From NCBI GenBank assembly GCA_020849725.1, contig JADLAZ010000235.1, positions 1 through 20,828 on the forward strand: DNA of 20,828 bases, read 5' to 3'. The notes under the pieces were generated by a model. That model worked only from the letters and a program-made list of their open reading frames with translations, was not told the DNA's origin and did no database searches. The stretch comes from Chloroflexota bacterium (lineage in GTDB: Bacteria > Chloroflexota > Chloroflexia > Thermomicrobiales > JADLAZ01). The position numbers and the translations under genes are program-made. Shown one piece after another: positions 7,649 to 13,027 of the stretch (position 1 is its first letter; every line of letters begins with the position of its first letter).

Positions 7649-8086
7649 GTGCGTGATCCAGCAGTGACGACCGCTGTCGGTGCGTGGGGGCCGCTGATCG
7701 ACTGGGGCGGCGCGCTGATCGCGCGCGGGGCGCGGCTGGCCGTCGCCGACGGCCGGCTGGTCGTCACCGGCCCGGCCTGGCTGCTGACGCCGCCGATCCG
7801 GGACGCCCTCGACCGCCACGAGCGCGACCTCGCCGGTCTGCTCCTGCGCGCCGACGACCCGGCCGTCGCCTGGCGGTTGGCGGGGATGCTGGCCGATCTC
7901 GCCCGCCGGCCGGGGACGTGGAGCCCGACGGCGTGCCCGGCGACGCCGGTGGGGTCAGGCCGCTGCCGCTCCTGCGGCGACGCGTTGCCCGCGCCGCGCG
8001 GCCCGTCGGGCCGCATCCGCTGCCCCGCCTGCGCCGCCGCGCTCCGGCTCGCGCTCCGCCGGACCCGCGAGGGCGACCTCGGCTGA
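7649..8086 (+). CDS. TubC_N-like plus zinc-ribbon protein
   Basis: A 145-residue product in two parts. Residues about 21-67 (ALIARGARLAVADGRL..TPPIRDALDRHERDLAGLL) follow the pattern of TubC N-terminal docking-like domains, which in bacterial accessory elements often occur in small proteins of unknown role. The C-terminus has a zinc ribbon with C106, C109, C125 and C128 (CRSC..CPAC). The protein may bind nucleic acid or a partner protein. I chose GTG 7649, preceded by GGGAAGG at 7 nt; ATG 7625 is the alternative and adds eight residues but lacks a Shine-Dalgarno. It is the only plus-strand gene of the accessory block and converges on the sliding-clamp gene with a 19-nt gap. Confidence 0.7.
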   Translation: MRDPAVTTAVGAWGPLIDWGGALIARGARLAVADGRLVVTGPAWLLTPPIRDALDRHERDLAGLLLRADDPAVAWRLAGMLADLARRPGTWSPTACPATPVGSGRCRSCGDALPAPRGPSGRIRCPACAAALRLALRRTREGDLG

Positions 8087-8105
8087 GGCCGGCGGGGCCG
8101 ATCGA

Positions 8106-9431
8106 CTACTCGACGCGCGTGAGGTGGACGCCCCGCCGGCCAGCCGTGCTCGCCCGGCGGGGCGGGGCGTCGCCAGGGGCATCGCGCGCCGACGCCTCGG
8201 GCTGCGCGGCGACCACCGGTTCGGGGGCGTCCCGCGCTTCCTTGTCCGCAAGCAGTTCCCGGTCACCCGCCTCGTCCGGTGCCGCGGGTGGCGCCGGGGC
8301 GCCAGCGGGCGCCGTCGGCAGGCACGGCATAAGCAGATAGCGCAGGTCGGCGCCCGTCACCGGCCGGATCAGGCACGGCAGCGCCGGCGATTGGAACCCC
8401 AGCTCGACCTCCAGCCCGCCGGCCGCCGCCAGCAGCTCGTCCAGCAGCACGGCGTCCAGCGCCAGCGTCATCGGCCCGCCGGCGATCGCCGCCTCGAGCT
8501 CGCTGACGCTCTCGCCCGTCTCCCGGCCACGCGCCGCGATCGTGATCAGCCCCGGCCCCCCCTCGCCCGGCGCGACGGCGAGGGTGATGACGTGGCCGTC
8601 CGGGTCGAAGCGCGCGGAGCGGCGCAGCGCCGAGCGGAGCGCGACCCGTTCGACCACGGCCCGGCAGGGCGTCGCGTCGGGCAGCAGTCCCCGATAGTCC
8701 GGGAAGCCGCCCTCGACCAGGCGGGCCGCCCACCGCAGGCCGTCGGGCGTCTCGGCCGTCAGCGCGCCGCGCTCGGCGTCGACGGTCAGCGTCACCCGGC
8801 CGAGGACGCTCCGCAGCAGCCGGGCCAGCTCGGCCAGCGCCCGCCGTGGCACCAGCACGCCCGGCAGGCCGGGCGCCGCCGGCCCGGCCCCGCGCCGCAC
8901 CGCCAGCCGCACGCCATCGGTGGCGGCCAGCGCCGGTGGGTCGAACTCCCAGCGCACGGCGGCCAGGGCGGGCCGGACGTCGTCGCGGTCGCGCGCGGCG
9001 ACGAGCACCTGGCCGAGCATCGGCCGCAGCTCGGCACCGAGCCAGGCGAGGGTCGGGCTACCTGGGCCGGGCGTCGGCGGCAGCGGGAAGTCGTCGGCCG
9101 GCCCGGCGGCGAGCGTGGCGCGCGTGCGGCCGGCGCGGACCGCGAGGGCGCCCCCGGCGTCCACCGCCAGCTCGACGGGGACGCCGGGCAGGCTGGCGGC
9201 CAGCTTCGCCAGCAGTTGGGCCGGGACGGTCAGCGCGCCGGGTGCCCAGATGGTCGCGGCCGCTGGGGCGCTGACGGCGACGGTCAGGTCGGTGGTGGTC
9301 AGCGTCAGCGTCCCGTCGCCGGCGCGCAGGTGAACGTGGTCCAGGTTCGGGACCGGGCTGACGCCGCCGGCGGCCGGGGCGACCAGCGCCAGCGCGTGGG
9401 TCAGGGCGGGTTGCAGGATGGTGACGTGCAT
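8106..9431 (-). CDS. DnaN-like DNA sliding clamp with C-terminal tail
   Basis: Homologue of the DNA polymerase III beta subunit, the ring that holds polymerases and repair enzymes on DNA. Residues 1-372 show the clamp pattern: N-terminal MHVTILQPALTHAL, domain-2 ATDGVRLAVR (170-179), the FPDYRGLLP linker motif (243-251) and the terminal strand ADLRYLLMPC (361-370), where ordinary clamps end in a few residues (MPMRL type). Here 69 residues more follow, rich in A, P, E and R and probably disordered. The sequence is divergent and the gene lies in an accessory operon, so I read it as a second clamp, not the housekeeping dnaN; the rest of the genome is unseen. ATG 9431 has GGAGG at 6 nt. Last gene of the minus-strand block; the preceding gap is 127 nt. 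Confidence 0.9.
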   Translation of the reverse strand: MHVTILQPALTHALALVAPAAGGVSPVPNLDHVHLRAGDGTLTLTTTDLTVAVSAPAAATIWAPGALTVPAQLLAKLAASLPGVPVELAVDAGGALAVRAGRTRATLAAGPADDFPLPPTPGPGSPTLAWLGAELRPMLGQVLVAARDRDDVRPALAAVRWEFDPPALAATDGVRLAVRRGAGPAAPGLPGVLVPRRALAELARLLRSVLGRVTLTVDAERGALTAETPDGLRWAARLVEGGFPDYRGLLPDATPCRAVVERVALRSALRRSARFDPDGHVITLAVAPGEGGPGLITIAARGRETGESVSELEAAIAGGPMTLALDAVLLDELLAAAGGLEVELGFQSPALPCLIRPVTGADLRYLLMPCLPTAPAGAPAPPAAPDEAGDRELLADKEARDAPEPVVAAQPEASARDAPGDAPPRRASTAGRRGVHLTRVE

Positions 9432-9488
9432 GGTGATCCTCCTTCACAGATGCGGAGCGAACGGTGAGGCGCCTTCACGACACCGGCG

Positions 9489-9512
9489 CCCTGGCGACGA
9501 TCGTCGCCGGGG
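9489..9512. promoter_or_regulatory. Palindrome upstream of the clamp gene
   Basis: GGCGACGATCGTCGCC (9493-9508) is a perfect 16-bp palindrome, extended by CCCT/GGGG flanks with one G-T pair. It stands in the 127-nt gap between the 120-aa gene and the clamp gene, about 60 nt before the clamp ATG. It could be an operator or an RNA hairpin; no U-run follows, so a terminator is less likely. Confidence 0.4.
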
Positions 9513-9558
9513 TCTCGACCACTGACCGGATGCGCGGCGGCTGGCGGTTGGGGCGTCG

Positions 9559-9921
9559 TCAGGGTCGGTCGTCATCCGCCTCGATTCGGCCGCCGGCCAC
9601 CGCCAGGTCGAGTTCGGCGGCCGCCGCGCGCACCCGAGCGAGGATGGCGTCGGCCCGGTCGCGCACGGCTCGGTTCTGGCGCTGCTCGAACTCCTCCGGC
9701 CAGAGCTCACCGCACGGGGCACGCAGGACGATGGGGACGACCACCGGCCCGTGCTCCGTCTGATCGACCCGGCGATAGCTCGCCTCGGCGATCAGCAGCG
9801 CGATGGGCGCCAGCTCGGTCGGCCGGACGACCTGGGTGCAGCGGACCAGGCCGTCGACGTTCGGCGGTCGCCGCCGTAGCTCCGCCACGAACTCGTCAAC
9901 GCGCGTGTAGAGAACGATCAT
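9559..9921 (-). CDS. Conserved-looking protein of unknown function, 120 aa
   Basis: I do not recognise this protein. It has a strand-rich N-terminal half (MIVLYTRVDEF; PVVVPIVLRAP) and a helical, charged C-terminal half (EEFEQRQNRAVRDRADAILARVRAAAAEL, about 76-105). No transmembrane segment, signal peptide or metal motif is visible; two cysteines (C28, C70) are not paired in a CxxC. ATG 9921 has a very strong Shine-Dalgarno (AAGGAGG, 7 nt) that overlaps the stop of the gene upstream, so the two are probably translated together. Third-position GC and amino-acid composition are those of a real gene. Its place between two sigma genes and the clamp suggests a role specific to this block. Confidence 0.7.
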   Translation of the reverse strand: MIVLYTRVDEFVAELRRRPPNVDGLVRCTQVVRPTELAPIALLIAEASYRRVDQTEHGPVVVPIVLRAPCGELWPEEFEQRQNRAVRDRADAILARVRAAAAELDLAVAGGRIEADDDRP

Positions 9922-9934
9922 GGCAGGTCCTCCT

Positions 9935-10285
9935 TCATGGTGCGGCTCGATCGGGTCGCGCGTTGCCCCGCTCTGGACACCAGCCAGCCACGGGGTCGAC
10001 GGCGCCGACCGCTGGCCGCGTCACCTGGCAGATCGGGCAGAGCGCTGGGCCCTGCTGCTCGCGCTTCACGCGCGACTCGAGTCCGTCGCCGCCGGGCCAG
10101 CGCCGGGCGACGCGGCTGGGGATGCCGGCAGCGACGGCGGCGGCGACCAGCGTCGAGCCGTTCGCGTGGCCGCCGATGCGCGCGACGAGGCGCACGCTCA
10201 GCCGGCGCGTGGTCGTGCTGAGGTCATGCTGGGTGTGCACAGCCTCGACTGAGCGGGCCCGGATGATCGGCGGTCCCGGCGTCAG
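9935..10285 (-). CDS. Small cysteine-containing protein, possible CTG start
   Basis: An unrecognised protein of 116 residues (from CTG 10285) or 101 residues (from GTG 10240). The frame has coding-like third positions from 10285 to its TGA at 9935. The C-terminal half contains ALCPICQVTRP, a further cysteine in GWCPERG, and many basic residues, so a small metal- or nucleic-acid-binding protein is possible, though a full four-ligand zinc site is not evident. AGGAGG (10291-10296) stands exactly 5 nt before CTG 10285, whereas GTG 10240 has no good Shine-Dalgarno; no ATG, GTG or TTG is placed to use AGGAGG. The gene begins 21 nt after the first sigma gene's stop and ends 13 nt before the next ATG. 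Confidence 0.6.
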   Translation of the reverse strand: MTPGPPIIRARSVEAVHTQHDLSTTTRRLSVRLVARIGGHANGSTLVAAAVAAGIPSRVARRWPGGDGLESRVKREQQGPALCPICQVTRPAVGAVDPVAGWCPERGNARPDRAAP

Positions 10286-10290
10286 CGGCG

Positions 10291-10296
10291 CCTCCT
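10291..10296 (-). promoter_or_regulatory. Shine-Dalgarno AGGAGG ahead of a CTG codon
   Basis: A full AGGAGG on the minus strand, 5 nt before CTG 10285 and 10 nt after the stop of the sigma gene. It is the main evidence for CTG initiation of the small Cys protein. Confidence 0.5.
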
Positions 10297-10305
10297 CCCT
10301 GGCGG

Positions 10306-10896
10306 CTAGGCAGCCGGCTGGGCGCACGACTGCCGCTCGAGTGCCGCCCAGCGGTGCCTGAACTCCAGCCGGGCACGGTAGAGCGTGCTCTTGACGGCCG
10401 CCGGGCTCATGCCCATCACCGCGCCGATCTCCTGGCAGGAGAGCCCGTCGACCTCGCGCAGGATGAGCGCCAGTCGGTGACGCGGCTTCAGTTGGTCGAG
10501 CACGTGCTGAACGCTGACGCGTGCCTCCTGGCTGAGCGCCCGGTGTTCGGGGTCGTCGGCCGGGCCGCTCAGCACCAGGGGGTCGTGTGTCGGCCCGTGC
10601 CAGGGCAGCCACCGCAGCCGCTGGCGGCGGCGCAGCACGTCGAGGCAGGCGTTGGCGGCGATGCGGTGCAGCCAGGCCGAGACGTTGAGTTCGCGGCGGA
10701 TGCGCGGCAACGCCTGGTAGGCCTTGACGAAGCAGTCTTGCGTGAGGTCGCAGGCGTCATCGGCGTCGCCCAGCATGCGATAGACGAAGGCGTAGATCTG
10801 GCGCTCATAGCGCGCCACGATGGCCTCGAAGGCGGCCCGGTCGCCCGCCCTGGCCCGCTCAACCCAGCGCCGTTCGTCGATGGACATCGGACTCAT
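10306..10896 (-). CDS. ECF-type RNA polymerase sigma factor (RpoE/SigW-like)
   Basis: A 196-residue sigma-70-family factor of the extracytoplasmic-function group, which directs RNA polymerase to a small set of promoters. Region 2 (about 20-92) has AFEAIVARYERQIYAFVYRMLGDADDACDLTQDCFVKAYQAL and the SAWLHRIAANACLDVLRRR segment; region 4 (about 128-182) has the helix-turn-helix VDGLSCQEIGAVMGMSPAAVKSTLYRARLEFR. The linker is long and carries two tryptophans (RLRWLPWHG). ATG 10896 is preceded by AAGGA at 9 nt. No anti-sigma gene is adjacent. It follows the other ECF gene by 129 nt, a gap containing a CCCGGC/GCCGGG hairpin (10949-10963). Likely targets include this gene block. Confidence 0.93.
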   Translation of the reverse strand: MSPMSIDERRWVERARAGDRAAFEAIVARYERQIYAFVYRMLGDADDACDLTQDCFVKAYQALPRIRRELNVSAWLHRIAANACLDVLRRRQRLRWLPWHGPTHDPLVLSGPADDPEHRALSQEARVSVQHVLDQLKPRHRLALILREVDGLSCQEIGAVMGMSPAAVKSTLYRARLEFRHRWAALERQSCAQPAA

Positions 10897-11025
10897 CGTG
10901 GTTTCCTTTTCTGTGACGCGCCCGCCGCCGTGCCGACCGGACGCGGCACCCGGCGGAGCCGGGCGCCCTGACTCCGCCGCGGCCGGCAGCAGGCGCGATA
11001 CGAACCCGGTGGCGCGGCGGCCGAC

Positions 11026-11616
11026 CTATCGGCCCGCGCCAGTGAGGCGGGCGTGGCCGAGGTCAGGCGACGGCGCGCGGACCGCCGCGCGCGCCCGCGC
11101 CAGGCGGGTGCGGACGGCCCCCGGCGAGCAGCCGAGCGCGGCGGCGACCTCGGCGACGGTCAGGTCGACGCGGAGCAGGAGCGCCCGGCGCTGCCCGGCC
11201 GGCAGCCGGGCCAGCACCGGCGCGGTGGCGGCGAGCGCCTCGCGGGCGGCGGTGGCAGCCGCCGCTCGTTCGGCCGGGTCGACCGCCACGGGCGGCGACG
11301 CCAGCGCGAGCCGCTCGACGAGCCGGCGCTGGCGGAACCGCCGCCGCCGGGCGTCGAGCGCCAGCCGCATCACCAGCCGCGTCAGCCAGGCGACGACGCC
11401 GGCCTCGTCGGCCCGCCGCAGATGGTGCAGGCGCGACCGGGCGCGCAGGTACGCCTCCTGGAGCACATCGTCGACGGTCTCGGCGCCGTCGTCGCCGGCC
11501 AGCAGGCGGCCGGCGGCGCGGCGCAGCGCCGGGTCGCGCCGCGTCATGAGCTCGGCCAACCGGCCGTCGTCCCAGGCCCCGACCGCCGGCGCCTCGTGCC
11601 GATCATCGGTCCTCAT
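11026..11616 (-). CDS. Divergent ECF-type sigma factor
   Basis: Also 196 residues but of different sequence from its neighbour, so not a recent duplicate. A shortened region 2 (about 25-95) reads ETVDDVLQEAYLRARSRLHHLR..VVAWLTRLVMRLALDARRRR; region 4 (about 130-180) reads LARLPAGQRRALLLRVDLTVAEVAAALGCSPGAVRTRLARARAAVR, a clear sigma-4 helix-turn-helix. Region 2 begins later than usual and lacks the typical aromatic core, so promoter melting may differ. ATG 11616 has GGGAGG at 5 nt and lies inside the end of the radical-SAM gene (14-nt overlap), which points to coupled translation. Two sigma genes in one operon with no visible anti-sigma gene is uncommon. Confidence 0.88.
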   Translation of the reverse strand: MRTDDRHEAPAVGAWDDGRLAELMTRRDPALRRAAGRLLAGDDGAETVDDVLQEAYLRARSRLHHLRRADEAGVVAWLTRLVMRLALDARRRRFRQRRLVERLALASPPVAVDPAERAAAATAAREALAATAPVLARLPAGQRRALLLRVDLTVAEVAAALGCSPGAVRTRLARARAAVRAPSPDLGHARLTGAGR

Positions 11617-12292
11617 GGCCGCCTCCCGCGTTCAGGTCCGACCGGAGGAACCGGCCGGGCCGGCGGATGAAGCGCTGGTTGCGCGAGCCGCGCCAGGCCG
11701 GCGCGCCGGCGGCCAGCGTGACGCGGTACGGCCCATCGATCAGCCAATCGACGGCGGCGAGCAGGTCCCGCAGCGCCGGGCGAGTCGCCGCCCGCCGCGC
11801 CAGCACTGCCAGCGGGTAGCCGGAGTAGAGGCCGATGTCGGCGCAGCCGCGCCGGCGCAGCGCCCGGACGAGCGCCAGCACGCCCTCGGCCTGGAGCGTG
11901 GGCTCGCCACCGAGGAGGGTGACGCCGTCGCGCGGGTGGGCCGGGTCGAGCAGCGCCGCCGCCAGCGCCGCGACGGCGACGCGCCGGCCGCCGCCGGTCG
12001 GGTGGGTCTCGGGGACGTGGCAGCCGGGGCAGCCGATCGGGCAGCCCTGGCAGCGCACGACGCTGCGCCGGCCCGGCCCGTCGACCAGGCTGCCGTGGTA
12101 GTAATCGGTGATGCGCAGGCGCGGCCCGCCCGTGCGGGCGACGGGCGGCGCGAGCGGGGCGAGCGGCCGGGCGCAGCCGAGCGCGCTCCCCGGACCGAGG
12201 CCGGCCGACGCGATGGCAGTCGCGCCGCCGTCGCTGGCGATCAGGAGGTCGCCCGTCACGGTGTCGATGGTCAGCTCGATGTGGTCGGACAT
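11603..12292 (-). CDS. NrdG-like radical-SAM activase
   Basis: Member of the 4Fe-4S single-cluster radical-SAM group related to NrdG, the activator of anaerobic ribonucleotide reductase. In 229 residues: the cluster motif CPIGCPGC (C84, C88, C91; CX3CX2C) in RCQGCPIGCPGCHVPETH, the SAM-binding GGEP (128-131), GLYSGYPLAVL (154-164), LIDGPY (184-189) and the NrdG signature RGSRNQRFI (201-209). It presumably binds a [4Fe-4S] cluster and SAM and makes a glycyl or other radical. No NrdD partner is present here, so its substrate is probably another protein of the block. The first 25 residues resemble the DUF2997 protein encoded just upstream. ATG 12292 follows the DUF2997 stop by 2 nt, with AGGGGG as Shine-Dalgarno. 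Confidence 0.88.
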   Translation of the reverse strand: MSDHIELTIDTVTGDLLIASDGGATAIASAGLGPGSALGCARPLAPLAPPVARTGGPRLRITDYYHGSLVDGPGRRSVVRCQGCPIGCPGCHVPETHPTGGGRRVAVAALAAALLDPAHPRDGVTLLGGEPTLQAEGVLALVRALRRRGCADIGLYSGYPLAVLARRAATRPALRDLLAAVDWLIDGPYRVTLAAGAPAWRGSRNQRFIRRPGRFLRSDLNAGGGHEDR

Positions 12293-12294
12293 GG

Positions 12295-12498
12295 CTAGCC
12301 CCCTTTCCTTCCCCCGGCCCGCGCCGTGGGGACGGGCCGGACCGCATGCTCCGGCTTGCGCTGCGCGATCTCGGGCGGGCGGCCCATGACCGCCGCGATC
12401 AGGCGGGCGGCCTCCTCGCAGGCGGGGCCGCGATAGCCGACGATGTCGACATGCAGCTCGCCGGTCGTCCGATCGATGGTGATGATCAGCTCGGGCAT
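12295..12498 (-). CDS. DUF2997 protein
   Basis: A 67-residue protein of the DUF2997 type. It shows the family pattern: a strand pair IITIDRTTGELHVDIVGYRGPAC (4-26), then a helix CEEAARLIAAVMG (26-38). The C-terminal 25 residues are basic and probably flexible. DUF2997 proteins are commonly found beside DUF1257 and AAA proteins, as here; the biochemical role is unknown. ATG 12498 has AAGGAGGG at 5 nt. It lies 49 nt after the DUF1257 gene and 2 nt before the radical-SAM gene, so cotranslation with the latter is likely. Confidence 0.82.
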   Translation of the reverse strand: MPELIITIDRTTGELHVDIVGYRGPACEEAARLIAAVMGRPPEIAQRKPEHAVRPVPTARAGGRKGG

Positions 12499-12523
12499 GG
12501 ATACCCTCCTTGCGAACGGCGCT

Positions 12524-12560
12524 CGGATCGACGCCGGGCGATTCGGATCAGCGCCGGGCG
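12524..12560. repeat. Imperfect 20-bp-period tandem repeat
   Basis: CGGATCGACGCCGGGCG (12524-12540) and CGGATCAGCGCCGGGCG (12544-12560) differ at two bases. The second copy contains the stop of the DUF1257 gene; the first lies in the gap before DUF2997. Probably a small slippage duplication. Confidence 0.5.
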
Positions 12561-12952
12561 CGGATGACCAGTCGGTCGCCCTCGCGTTGTTGGGTCACCT
12601 GGCCGCCGAAGCGCCGGGCGATCTCCATCGCCTTGCGCGTGTGGACGGCCGTCTTGAGCGCCACCAGGAACGAGGCGTCGCCGACGCGCAGGCGGCGCCG
12701 GTCGTACTCGCTGATGACCGGGACCAACCCGGCCGGCGTGCGGGCGAAGCCGAGGTCGTTGCTGGCCGGCAGCAGGTGGCGGCGGCGGATGACCAGGTCG
12801 GCCGTCTCCGGCCGCCGGTCGCCCTGGTAGCCGAAGAGCGGCAGGTCGCGGCCGCGGTCTAGCGCGTCGGCGCCGAAGCCGATCTCGGCCAGCGCTGCCA
12901 GCAGCGTCGGCTCATCGACGCACAGGTCGGTGTAGAGCGTGTACTTGGACAT
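12548..12952 (-). CDS. DUF1257 (Ycf35-like) protein
   Basis: A 134-residue protein matching the DUF1257/Ycf35 family known from cyanobacteria, plastids and diverse bacteria. The family core is visible as TADLVIRRRHLLPASNDLGFARTPAGLVPVISEYD (about 50-84), preceded by a short ferredoxin-like beta-alpha start (SKYTLYTDLCVDEPTLLAALAEIGF) and followed by a helix (LVALKTAVHTRKAMEIARRFG) and a final strand (RLVIRARR). Its function is not established; it is often linked to a Ycf46-type AAA gene, as here. I chose ATG 12952 because GGAGG lies 5 nt upstream and MSKYTLYT aligns with the usual N-terminus; ATG 12964 would add four residues. The AAA gene stops 75 nt upstream. Confidence 0.85.
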   Translation of the reverse strand: MSKYTLYTDLCVDEPTLLAALAEIGFGADALDRGRDLPLFGYQGDRRPETADLVIRRRHLLPASNDLGFARTPAGLVPVISEYDRRRLRVGDASFLVALKTAVHTRKAMEIARRFGGQVTQQREGDRLVIRARR

Positions 12953-13027
12953 GTCATCCTCCATTCGCGGTGGGTTGGTTGGCCAGTTGGTTCGGTCGGG
13001 TGGGTCACCGGGCGTGGCGGCGGTTGG

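Noticed and set aside
8106..9431. Housekeeping dnaN
   Set aside because: The neighbours are not dnaA, recF or gyrB, and the protein is divergent with a tail; a second clamp is more likely, though the genome is unseen.
8124..9467. Plus-strand frame of 447 codons
   Set aside because: Shadow of the sliding-clamp gene on the other strand, with non-protein-like composition.
10949..10963. CCCGGC/GCCGGG hairpin between the sigma genes as a terminator
   Set aside because: The stem is short, the loop is three bases and no T-run follows on the minus strand.
12524..12560. Iteron-type origin of replication
   Set aside because: Only two imperfect copies, partly inside the DUF1257 gene, without AT-rich DNA or an initiator gene nearby.
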